13,431 nt of DNA from positions 1 to 13,431 of the forward strand of contig CAJJNP010000083.1 of assembly GCA_905193145.1 (NCBI GenBank), read 5' to 3'. This document shows, piece by piece, positions 6,672 through 13,431 of the stretch (positions are counted from its first letter, which is position 1; each line of letters begins with the position of its first letter). Below the pieces are notes generated by a model. That model saw only the letters and a list, made by a program, of their open reading frames with translations. It had not been told where the DNA came from and made no database searches. The DNA is from an uncultured Odoribacter sp. (lineage in GTDB: Bacteria > Bacteroidota > Bacteroidia > Bacteroidales > Marinifilaceae). The translations under genes were made by a program, and so were the position numbers.

Positions 6672-7724
6672 ATGAAGTTAAAATGGATTGTCATTCTCGG
6701 TTTAGGCGTAGTGACAGTAAATGCTTGTAAGAGTAAGCAAGCTGATTATCAGAACATTCCTCGTCCGGTACGAGTGATGAAGGTGGAATCTTTTGGGCGT
6801 ATGCAGAAAGTGTATACCGGTGTTGTTGAAGCAGAAGAGTACAGTAAGTTGGCTTTTAAAGTATCGGGTCCGCTTATTGAAATGAATGTGCAGGAGGGAC
6901 AAAAGGTGAAAAAAGGTAGTGTGATTGCAGCTGTTGATCCTTTGGATTATAATTTGCAGAATGAGGCAAATAAAGCTGCATGGTTAACTGCTAAATCGCA
7001 GTTGGAGCGCAATAAGCGTTTGTTGGCGATGCAGGCTATTTCCCGTCAAGAGTATGAAATAGCAGAAGCTGATTATATTCGGGCACAATCGGCTTACGAG
7101 ACATCAAGTAATACTTTGAAAGATACAAAATTAGTGGCTCCCTTTGATGGATTTGTGGAAACTCGTTATGTTGAAAACTTTCAGAAGGTGCAGCCAGGAG
7201 AATCGATTATTAAATTGGTGAATCCGGATAAACTGGAAGTAGGATTTATATTACCTGAAATTAATGTCCGTTTGACTCGAGAAAAAATGCAGGTAGAAGT
7301 AGAGTTTGATACTTATAAAGGACAATGGTTTAAGGCTAAAGTTAAAGAATTTGTAGATGCTTCTCCAGACGGAAGCGGTATTCCGGTTCGTTTGGCTATT
7401 GTGGATACTGCTTTTGCTCGTGATCGCATGAATATTTATCCTGGTTTTTCATGTAGAGTGCGTTTGAATATAGATAATAGTTTTGGAGAAGGTTTTGCGG
7501 TTCCTATGAGTGCAATCTTTAAAGATCCGGATACAGGAGAGACTTCTGTGTGGTTGTATCGTGCAACACAGGGGGCTGTAGAGCGTCAGCCGGTAAAAGT
7601 AGGTCAGGTATTTGGAACAGATTATGTTGAGGTCATGTCAGGATTGGATGCTGATGACGTGATTGTTGTGGCCGGAGTGAATTATATAACTGCAGGACAA
7701 AAAGTGTCGTTAGTGGAAAATTGA
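6672..7724 (+). CDS. RND efflux periplasmic adaptor (membrane-fusion protein), lipid-anchored
   Basis: A 350-residue adaptor that would bridge the inner-membrane pump and the outer-membrane channel. Residues 1-18 are a lipoprotein signal peptide, with Cys19 in the lipobox (VNAC). The following KSKQ has no acidic residues, consistent with the lipoprotein staying on the periplasmic side. Domains in order are a first lipoyl half with MNVQEGQKVKKGSVIAAVDP (71-90), an alpha-helical hairpin of heptad-like sequence (about 92-150), the second lipoyl half with LVAPFDGFV (154-162) and VQPGESIIKLV, then the beta-barrel and membrane-proximal domains, with VPMSAIF and a final VAGVNYITAGQKV. This is the HlyD/AcrA order. 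The gene begins a three-gene operon, with the pump starting 13 bases downstream. The length is slightly shorter than AcrA (about 397). Confidence 0.94.
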   Translation: MKLKWIVILGLGVVTVNACKSKQADYQNIPRPVRVMKVESFGRMQKVYTGVVEAEEYSKLAFKVSGPLIEMNVQEGQKVKKGSVIAAVDPLDYNLQNEANKAAWLTAKSQLERNKRLLAMQAISRQEYEIAEADYIRAQSAYETSSNTLKDTKLVAPFDGFVETRYVENFQKVQPGESIIKLVNPDKLEVGFILPEINVRLTREKMQVEVEFDTYKGQWFKAKVKEFVDASPDGSGIPVRLAIVDTAFARDRMNIYPGFSCRVRLNIDNSFGEGFAVPMSAIFKDPDTGETSVWLYRATQGAVERQPVKVGQVFGTDYVEVMSGLDADDVIVVAGVNYITAGQKVSLVEN

Positions 7725-7737
7725 AAAGGGGGAAGAG

Positions 7738-10700
7738 ATGAATTTAGCTAAATATTCATTGGATTATCCAAAAGTGATTTATTTTTTCTTGGCGGTGATG
7801 TTGATTGGTGGTGTAATGGCATTTGGTTCGCTGGGAAAGAAAGAGGATTCTCCGTTTGTCATTAAGACAGCGGTTTTGATTACACAATATCCGGGAGCTT
7901 CTCCTAAAGAAGTGGAACAATTGATTACAGAACCGGTTGAGCGTGAAATACAATCCATGCGTAGGGTGTACAAGTTGAAGTCTGATTCCTACTATGGAAT
8001 GTCTAAAATTACAATCGAATTAGATCCTGCAACTCCGCCAGAAGAAATGCCTCAGATGTGGGATGAACTGAGACGTAAGGTTTTGAATGTTCAGGCTCAG
8101 TTACCGCAAGGTGCATCGGCAATCAAGGTGTCGGATGACTTTGGTGATGTATTTGGAATTTATTTTGCTCTGACTGCTGATGACGGATTTTCATGGCACG
8201 ATCTTCGAGATTGGGGACAGCGTTTGAAGACTGAGTTGGTGACAATAGAAGGTGTTCAAAAAGTAGCTCTTTTTGGTGAGCAGACTGAAGTGGTGAATGT
8301 TTTTATTTCCATGTCTAAATTGGCTAATTCAGGAATCAATTTGAATACTTTGATGCAAACAATACGTTCGCAGAATGAGTTGGTGAATACTGGAGAGAAA
8401 AAGGCAGGGAAAATGCAGTTGAGAATTTTGGCAACAGGTACCTATAAAAATTTGACTGATATTCGTAATCAATTGATTGTAACAGAATCAGGAAAACAAG
8501 TTCGCTTAGGAGATATTGCTGATGTCGAGAAAGGGTATCTGGAACCGCCCGGAACCTTGATGCGCGTCAATGGTAAGCGGGCTATAGGTGTCGGTGTTTC
8601 GACTGCATCTGATTATGATGTGGTGAAAGCTGGAGAGTCTGTTCGTGCCCGTTTGGTTCAGTTGGAAGAACAGATGCCTGTAGGTATAGAGATGGTGACT
8701 CTTTATCCCGAAGACCAAATTGCTAGAGAAGCAAATAATGGCTTTATCTTGAACTTGGTGGAATCAGTTGCGATTGTGATTTTTATCATTTTGTTGGTAA
8801 TGGGAGTGAGAGCAGGGTTACTGATAGGTAGTTCATTGATTTTCTGTATTGGAGGTACGTTATTGATTATGCAGTTTATGGGTGTTGGTCTGAATCGTAC
8901 TTCTTTGGCTGCTTTTATTATTGCTATGGGTATGTTGGTGGACAATGCCATTGTGGTAACCGATAATGCACAGATTTCTGTAAGCAGGGGTATCCGGCGT
9001 CGTCAGGCTTTGATAGATGGAGCTACAACACCTCAATGGGGATTGTTGGGTGCTACATTGATTGCTGTTTTTTCTTTCTTGCCTTTGTATTTGGCGGCTT
9101 CGTCTGTGGCAGAAATGGTAAAACCATTGTTTATCGTGTTGGCTGTTTCCCTTCTTTTGAGTTGGGTTTTGGCATTGACTCAGACAACGACCTTTGGAGA
9201 GTTTATTTTAAAAGATAGTACTGGAGATATTGTAAAGGATCCTTATGATAAACCATTCTATCATAAATTTGAAAACATGTTGCGCTTTTTGATTCGTTTC
9301 AAGAAAACAACGCTGTTGATTATGATTGGATTATTCATGTTATCTATGGTTGTGATGGGATTGCTGCCGCAAAATTTCTTCCCGAGTATGGATAAGCCTT
9401 ATTTCCGTGCTGATTGTTTCTTGCCGGAAGGCTATAGTATTCGTGAGACAGAAAAAGAAATGGGTAAAATCGAGGATTTCTTGCTGCAACAAAAAGAGGT
9501 AGTGAGCGTTTCTGCTACTTATGGAAGTTCTCCTTTGCGTTACTATTTGGCAAGTACTTCTTTTGGCCCTAAACCTAATTTTGGCAATTTGTTGGTTGAA
9601 CTTAGCGATAAGAAATACACAGCAGATGTTGAAGCTCGTTTGAATGAGTATGTCCGTATTAATTTCCCCGATATTTTAATTCGTTCATCGTTATTTAAGT
9701 TGTCTCCAGCAGTGGAAGCTAATATTGAATTTGGTTTTATTGGTGCAAATATTGATACGCTGGCTAGATTAACAGAACAAGCTATGGCTATTATGCGCAA
9801 GTGCGATATGGTAACAGATGTGAAAAATAGCTGGGGAAATAAAGTTCCGGTTTGGGAACCAGCCTACTCTCAGGAGCGTGGTCAGCGTTTGGGAATATCT
9901 CGTCAATCTGTAGCCTATTCGTTAAAAATAGCAACGAATGGCTTGGCTTTGGGTGAGTTTAGAGAAAAAGATTTATTTATGCCGATATTGTTGAAAGAAG
10001 AGAATATTTCGACATCTGATATTGACAATATGAAGACTTTGCCGGTGTTCTCACAATCTGGTTATCCGGTGCCGTTGGCTCAAGTGGTGGATAGCTTCGC
10101 TTTTGCTTACAATTATAATGTGATTAAGCGCTATAACCGTGAAAAAGTGATGATGGCACAATGTGATTCCAAACGTGGAGCAAATACGATGGCGGCATAC
10201 GCTCAGGTGAAAAAAGCTTTGGAAAAGGAAATTGTATTGCCTCAAGGCTATCGGATGCAGATTTTTGGAGAAAATGAATCCCAAACAGAATCTAATGCTG
10301 CTATTGGTGCTAATATGCCTTTGACATTTATTCTGATGTTTATTGTATTGCTTTTCTTATTCCATACTTATCGTAAACCGGTTATTATCTTGTTGATGGT
10401 ACCATTGATATTTATCGGTGTTGTGTTTGGTCTGGTGGTAACAGGCAAGATGTTTGACTTCTTTGCTTTGTTGGGTGTATTGGGACTTGTGGGTATGAAT
10501 ATAAAAAATGCGATTGTGTTGATAGACCAAATCGGAATCGAGGAGCAGCGTGGATTGCCGCGATTGGATGCTATTGTAGAGGCTACTAAATCTAGAATTG
10601 TTCCTGTTGCTATGGCTTCGGGTACAACAATTCTCGGTATGTTGCCGTTGTTGTTCGATGCTATGTTTGGTGGTATGGCTGCTTGTATAATGGGCGGATT

Positions 10701-10797
10701 GCTGGTGGCAAGTTTGTTGACCATTTTTGTGTTGCCTGTAACATACAGTTTGCTATTTAAAATAAAAAATACTGAGCGGCAGACCATGAACGAATAA
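7738..10797 (+). CDS. RND-family efflux pump, inner-membrane permease subunit
   Basis: A 1019-residue pump, a normal RND length (about 1020-1050). The layout is standard: TM1 (about 13-32), a large periplasmic loop, TM2-6 (from about 336 to 490), TM7 (about 524-545), a second loop opening with LPQNFFPSMDKPYF, and TM8-12 (from about 861). The TM4 proton-relay segment reads MLVDNAIVVTDN: Asp402 is kept, but the second Asp of AcrB-type pumps is Asn403. The TM10 segment GMNIKNAIVLID keeps the relay lysine, Lys923. It would expel substrates using the proton gradient, in complex with the adaptor upstream and the TolC-like channel downstream. It resembles the HAE1/AcrB side of the family more than the CusA metal pumps, with no Met-rich metal relay seen. 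Substrate cannot be predicted. A GGGGGAAG purine stretch (7728-7735) precedes the start and could act as a ribosome-binding site. Confidence 0.95.
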   Translation: MNLAKYSLDYPKVIYFFLAVMLIGGVMAFGSLGKKEDSPFVIKTAVLITQYPGASPKEVEQLITEPVEREIQSMRRVYKLKSDSYYGMSKITIELDPATPPEEMPQMWDELRRKVLNVQAQLPQGASAIKVSDDFGDVFGIYFALTADDGFSWHDLRDWGQRLKTELVTIEGVQKVALFGEQTEVVNVFISMSKLANSGINLNTLMQTIRSQNELVNTGEKKAGKMQLRILATGTYKNLTDIRNQLIVTESGKQVRLGDIADVEKGYLEPPGTLMRVNGKRAIGVGVSTASDYDVVKAGESVRARLVQLEEQMPVGIEMVTLYPEDQIAREANNGFILNLVESVAIVIFIILLVMGVRAGLLIGSSLIFCIGGTLLIMQFMGVGLNRTSLAAFIIAMGMLVDNAIVVTDNAQISVSRGIRRRQALIDGATTPQWGLLGATLIAVFSFLPLYLAASSVAEMVKPLFIVLAVSLLLSWVLALTQTTTFGEFILKDSTGDIVKDPYDKPFYHKFENMLRFLIRFKKTTLLIMIGLFMLSMVVMGLLPQNFFPSMDKPYFRADCFLPEGYSIRETEKEMGKIEDFLLQQKEVVSVSATYGSSPLRYYLASTSFGPKPNFGNLLVELSDKKYTADVEARLNEYVRINFPDILIRSSLFKLSPAVEANIEFGFIGANIDTLARLTEQAMAIMRKCDMVTDVKNSWGNKVPVWEPAYSQERGQRLGISRQSVAYSLKIATNGLALGEFREKDLFMPILLKEENISTSDIDNMKTLPVFSQSGYPVPLAQVVDSFAFAYNYNVIKRYNREKVMMAQCDSKRGANTMAAYAQVKKALEKEIVLPQGYRMQIFGENESQTESNAAIGANMPLTFILMFIVLLFLFHTYRKPVIILLMVPLIFIGVVFGLVVTGKMFDFFALLGVLGLVGMNIKNAIVLIDQIGIEEQRGLPRLDAIVEATKSRIVPVAMASGTTILGMLPLLFDAMFGGMAACIMGGLLVASLLTIFVLPVTYSLLFKIKNTERQTMNE

Positions 10798-10799
10798 AG

Positions 10800-12071
10800 A
10801 TGAAGAATATGAAAAAATGGATATTAATTTTTATTGGAACGATACTTGTTGGTGGTGCATTTGCACAGAGTTTGTCTTTAGAGGAATATAGAACGCAAGT
10901 TTTGGAGTATAACCAGGATTTGCAGAAAGCTCAACAATCTGCTGAAGGTGCTCTTTATTCATTGAAAAGTATCAAAACTGGTTTTTTCCCGCGAGTAGAT
11001 GTTTCAGGAAACTATTCCTGGCAATTTGAAGAAATAGATTTTTTGCCAGGAACACCATTGAAACACGATAATTATGGTGTGGAAGCTGGAATTGTTCAGC
11101 AGATATACACAGGAGGAGCTGTGCGTAAACAGCATGAAGTTGCAAAATTGCAATATGCTATTGCACAGTTAGCGGTGGAACATACAACGGATAATATTGT
11201 TTATGCGGCAGATGTATGTTATTGGACATTGGTTGCAAATCAAAATTTATTAAGAATTGCAGAAGAATATGTAGTGTTGATTAATGAATTGTATGGAATC
11301 GTAAACAAGCGTTTTGAAGAGGGTGCAATTAGCCGGACAGATCTTTTAATGGTGCAAAACCGTTTGAAGGAGGCAGAATTGCAGCAAAATACTGCGATGA
11401 CAAATTATCGTATTGCATTACAATCTCTTAATATTATGGTGGGAGCAGATCCTGACAGAGAAGTGTTTTTGTCAGATACCATTCGACACACATTGCAACA
11501 GCCTCAAGAACAAGAATTGGATAAAGCCTTGGAAAAACGAGCAGATTATCAGGTTGCAGTGAAGAATGTTGAAGTTGCAAAAATGCAGACACGTATGGCT
11601 CGTTCAGAATTCTTACCGCAAATAGTTGTAGGAGTGAAAGAAAAGTACGGAACCCAGTTGCTGAATGTAAATGGAGATCGGAAATGGGCTACTACGGCTT
11701 ATGCACAGGTGAATATTCCTGTTTTTCATTGGGGAAAAATGCGTAAAGAGGTGCAGAAAGGACGTTCTCAAGAAGAGGTTAGGGAATTGGAACGTACTCA
11801 GTTGCGTGATCAGGTAAATAAAGAGCTTAGTAAAGCTTGGGTGAATATGACAGAGACTGCCAATCGATTGGAAATTGTTCGTTCTTCATTGGAGATAGCT
11901 GAAGATAATTTGGATTTGAATACATTCAGCTATAATGAAGGGAAACTTCCGATATTGGATGTGCTTTCTGCTCAGGCTAGTTGGTTGCAAGCGTATACGA
12001 ATGTTGTTTCTGTGAATTACCAGTATAAAGTAGCTATAGCAGAATATATGCGCGTATTGGGAACCAGATAA
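10800..12071 (+). CDS. TolC-family outer-membrane efflux channel
   Basis: A 423-residue protein with a Sec signal peptide (residues 1-22, cleavage predicted after AFA and before Gln23). The mature part starts with SLEEYRTQVLEYNQDL, the typical opening helix of outer-membrane efflux proteins, and contains two repeats of the OEP domain: one to about residue 215, and the second from about 245, with the conserved RADYQVAV and LPQIVVGVK stretches in its opening part. The ending SYNEGKLPILDVLSAQASWLQA is the classic second-half motif. Long alternating helices fit the coiled-coil tunnel. It would form the trimeric exit duct for the pump encoded 2 bases upstream. The ATG at 10800 is used; the ATG at 10809 would give a shorter but still good signal peptide. 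No obvious strong terminator follows. Confidence 0.94.
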   Translation: MKNMKKWILIFIGTILVGGAFAQSLSLEEYRTQVLEYNQDLQKAQQSAEGALYSLKSIKTGFFPRVDVSGNYSWQFEEIDFLPGTPLKHDNYGVEAGIVQQIYTGGAVRKQHEVAKLQYAIAQLAVEHTTDNIVYAADVCYWTLVANQNLLRIAEEYVVLINELYGIVNKRFEEGAISRTDLLMVQNRLKEAELQQNTAMTNYRIALQSLNIMVGADPDREVFLSDTIRHTLQQPQEQELDKALEKRADYQVAVKNVEVAKMQTRMARSEFLPQIVVGVKEKYGTQLLNVNGDRKWATTAYAQVNIPVFHWGKMRKEVQKGRSQEEVRELERTQLRDQVNKELSKAWVNMTETANRLEIVRSSLEIAEDNLDLNTFSYNEGKLPILDVLSAQASWLQAYTNVVSVNYQYKVAIAEYMRVLGTR

Positions 12072-12084
12072 AAAAACATAGACA

Positions 12085-12101
12085 GCCTAACAAGTGTAGG
12101 C
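12085..12101 (+). repeat. Short hairpin after the efflux operon
   Basis: GCCTA (12085-12089) and TAGGC (12097-12101) form a 5-base-pair stem with a 7-base loop, starting 14 bases after the TolC-like gene stop. No T run follows, so it is at best a weak or factor-dependent terminator. Confidence 0.3.
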
Positions 12102-12161
12102 GATGGTTAAATAAATTGGAATGTAGATGGATTCGTGATTAAAATGGAAACATCTTAAGTG

Positions 12162-12184
12162 TAACTTCGTTATTAGGGAAGTTA
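12162..12184. repeat. 7+9+7 inverted repeat just upstream of gadC
   Basis: TAACTTC (12162-12168) and GAAGTTA (12178-12184) are perfect reverse complements with a 9-base spacer, ending 18 bases before the gadC start. The left arm overlaps TAACTTCG, which is one mismatch from the Bacteroidota -7 element TAnnTTTG; no -33 TTTG is seen at the right distance. It could be an operator or a leader hairpin. Confidence 0.35.
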
Positions 12185-12202
12185 GTTCTAAATTTTTTAA
12201 CC

Positions 12203-13431
12203 ATGAATAAGATCGTGAAGAATATCACAACGGGGCAATTAGCCCTTATGACCGCGGCGGCTGTTATCAGCCTTCGCGGTCTGCCTATGATGGCACAAGA
12301 GGAGATGACCATGTTTTTTTACATTGGTTTTGCTACTTTCCTGTTTTTAATCCCTGCTGCTCTTGTGGCTGCTGAATTAGGTAGTGCTTTTGCTGCTGAA
12401 GGTGGTGGTGTATACACTTGGGTGAAGGAAGCATTTAATAAGCGGATGGGATTTACGGCGATTTTTCTTCAGTGGATTCAAAATGTTGTATGGTATCCTA
12501 CTGTTTTAGGGTTTGCTGCTGCCTGTATTGCATACATGGTCGGAAAACCAGAACTATCACAAGATGGTGTATATGTTGGAGTATTTGCCATTGTGATGTA
12601 TTGGTTGGCCACCCTTCTTACTTTTATGGGTACGTCTTTTATTTCAAAGATTACCAGTCAAGGATTTTTGATAGGTACTGTTTTGCCGGGTGTCATTATC
12701 ATTATTGTGGCATTAGTATGGGTAATGGGAGGTAATCCTGTTTCTTTTGAGCATATTCCTGACACAGTATCCCAGATTGTCACTGTAGAAGCTGGACATG
12801 CGCATCCTCGTTTTTTTCCTCACATGACGGGAATGAGTGATATAGCATTTTTGGCCGGTATTCTTTTATTATTTGCAGGTGTAGAAGTTCATGCCGTGCA
12901 TGCGCAGGAATTGAAAAATCCTCAGCGTCAATTTCCGGCTGCTATGTTATTGGCTGCTTTAATTTCATTTGTTTTATTTACTTTTGGTTCGTTGGCGGTA
13001 GCTATTGTTGCACCGTATAAAACAATTAATCTGCAGTCTGGTGTATTGGAAACCTTTCATGATGTGTTTGCGCATTACAATGTGAGTTGGTTGACTAATG
13101 TAATGGGATTACTGACAGCATTTGGTGCTTTAGCAGGTGTTATGTCATGGATTTCAGGTCCGAGTCGAGGTCTTTTATGGACTGCCAAAGAAGGGTTGTT
13201 ACCTGATTTTATGAAGAAAACTAATAATAATGGAGTGCAGATTAATATATTATTATTACAGGGTGCTATAGTGACTGTTTTGTCATCATTGTATATTGTT
13301 ATGAAAGATGTCAGTGTTGCATTCTTTTTGCTGACTGCTTTGACAATTGGTGTTTATTTAGTGATGTATATGATGATGTATTTGGCTGGCATTAAATTAC
13401 GCTATACACAACCTGATCTGCCCAGAGGATA
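12203..13431 (+). CDS. gadC: GadC-like glutamate/GABA antiporter (3' end outside window)
   Basis: The frame runs from the ATG at 12203 to the window edge: 409 codons plus two bases of an expected 510-570 codons. It is an APC-superfamily inner-membrane transporter. Segments matching GadC are GQLALMTAAAVISLRGLP (11-28), AAELGSAFAAEGGGVYTWV (56-74), FFPHMTGMSDIAFLAGILLLFAGVEVHAVHAQELKNP in outline (205-240), and SGPSRGLLWTAKEGLLPDF (318-336), which parallels the E. coli GadC GPSRG segment. The role is exchange of extracellular glutamate for intracellular GABA, which together with glutamate decarboxylase consumes protons and gives acid resistance. The decarboxylase (gadB) and glutaminase partners would be expected downstream, out of view. 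The C-terminal plug that closes E. coli GadC at neutral pH cannot be checked here. An amino acid antiporter of related specificity is the main alternative. Confidence 0.8.
   Translation, partial: MNKIVKNITTGQLALMTAAAVISLRGLPMMAQEEMTMFFYIGFATFLFLIPAALVAAELGSAFAAEGGGVYTWVKEAFNKRMGFTAIFLQWIQNVVWYPTVLGFAAACIAYMVGKPELSQDGVYVGVFAIVMYWLATLLTFMGTSFISKITSQGFLIGTVLPGVIIIIVALVWVMGGNPVSFEHIPDTVSQIVTVEAGHAHPRFFPHMTGMSDIAFLAGILLLFAGVEVHAVHAQELKNPQRQFPAAMLLAALISFVLFTFGSLAVAIVAPYKTINLQSGVLETFHDVFAHYNVSWLTNVMGLLTAFGALAGVMSWISGPSRGLLWTAKEGLLPDFMKKTNNNGVQINILLLQGAIVTVLSSLYIVMKDVSVAFFLLTALTIGVYLVMYMMMYLAGIKLRYTQPDLPRG

Noticed and set aside
10368..10787. 139-residue minus-strand open frame opposite the end of the RND pump
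   Set aside because: It is antisense to conserved TM8-12 of the pump and shows no recognisable motif.
12085..12101. Hairpin as an intrinsic terminator for the efflux operon
   Set aside because: The 5-base stem is short and no T run follows; kept only as a weak repeat feature.
12472..12735. 87-residue plus-strand open frame rich in Cys and Tyr
   Set aside because: It is a shifted reading of the GadC-like gene, whose true frame runs uninterrupted from 12203 to the window edge.

Overview
The window reads as chromosomal DNA of a gut-type member of the order Bacteroidales (Bacteroidota). The evidence is a SusD-family nutrient-binding protein followed by a DUF4843 lipoprotein and a PKD-like lipoprotein, an AT-rich composition (hand-counted 60-base lines range from about 28 to 52% G+C), almost no Shine-Dalgarno sites before the starts, and a GadC-type antiporter of the Bacteroides kind. 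The genus cannot be fixed from this stretch. All ten genes lie on the + strand.

Region 1 (1-2812) is the downstream end of a SusC/SusD-type outer-membrane uptake locus: the C-terminal part of a SusD protein cut by the window edge, a DUF4843 lipoprotein, and a 534-residue PKD-like lipoprotein. Both complete lipoproteins have acidic residues just after the lipidated cysteine, as expected for export to the cell surface. A strong hairpin terminator (2835-2868) closes the unit.

Region 2 (2956-4872) is core replication and repair: dnaN (sliding clamp) and, 15 bases later, a DEDDh 3'-5' exonuclease with an ExoX-like C-terminal module. A second strong terminator (4897-4943) follows.

Region 3 (4975-6198) is a single uraA-type uracil:H+ symporter gene with its own terminator hairpin (6231-6270). 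It is followed by about 400 bases of AT-rich non-coding DNA holding one notable inverted repeat.

Region 4 (6672-12071) is a complete tripartite RND efflux operon: a lipid-anchored membrane-fusion protein, an inner-membrane RND pump and a TolC-like outer-membrane channel, with gaps of 13 and 2 bases. No regulator gene lies beside it. The pump carries Asp-Asn instead of Asp-Asp at the proton-relay site.

Region 5 (12203 to the end) is the first 409 codons of a GadC-like glutamate/GABA antiporter gene, cut by the window edge.

Nothing in the window amounts to a clearly new multi-gene system: every gene falls into a recognisable family. The items most worth a second look are the operator-like inverted repeats upstream of dnaN, of the efflux operon and of gadC, the altered proton-relay pair in the pump, and the contrast in sorting signals between surface and periplasmic lipoproteins.
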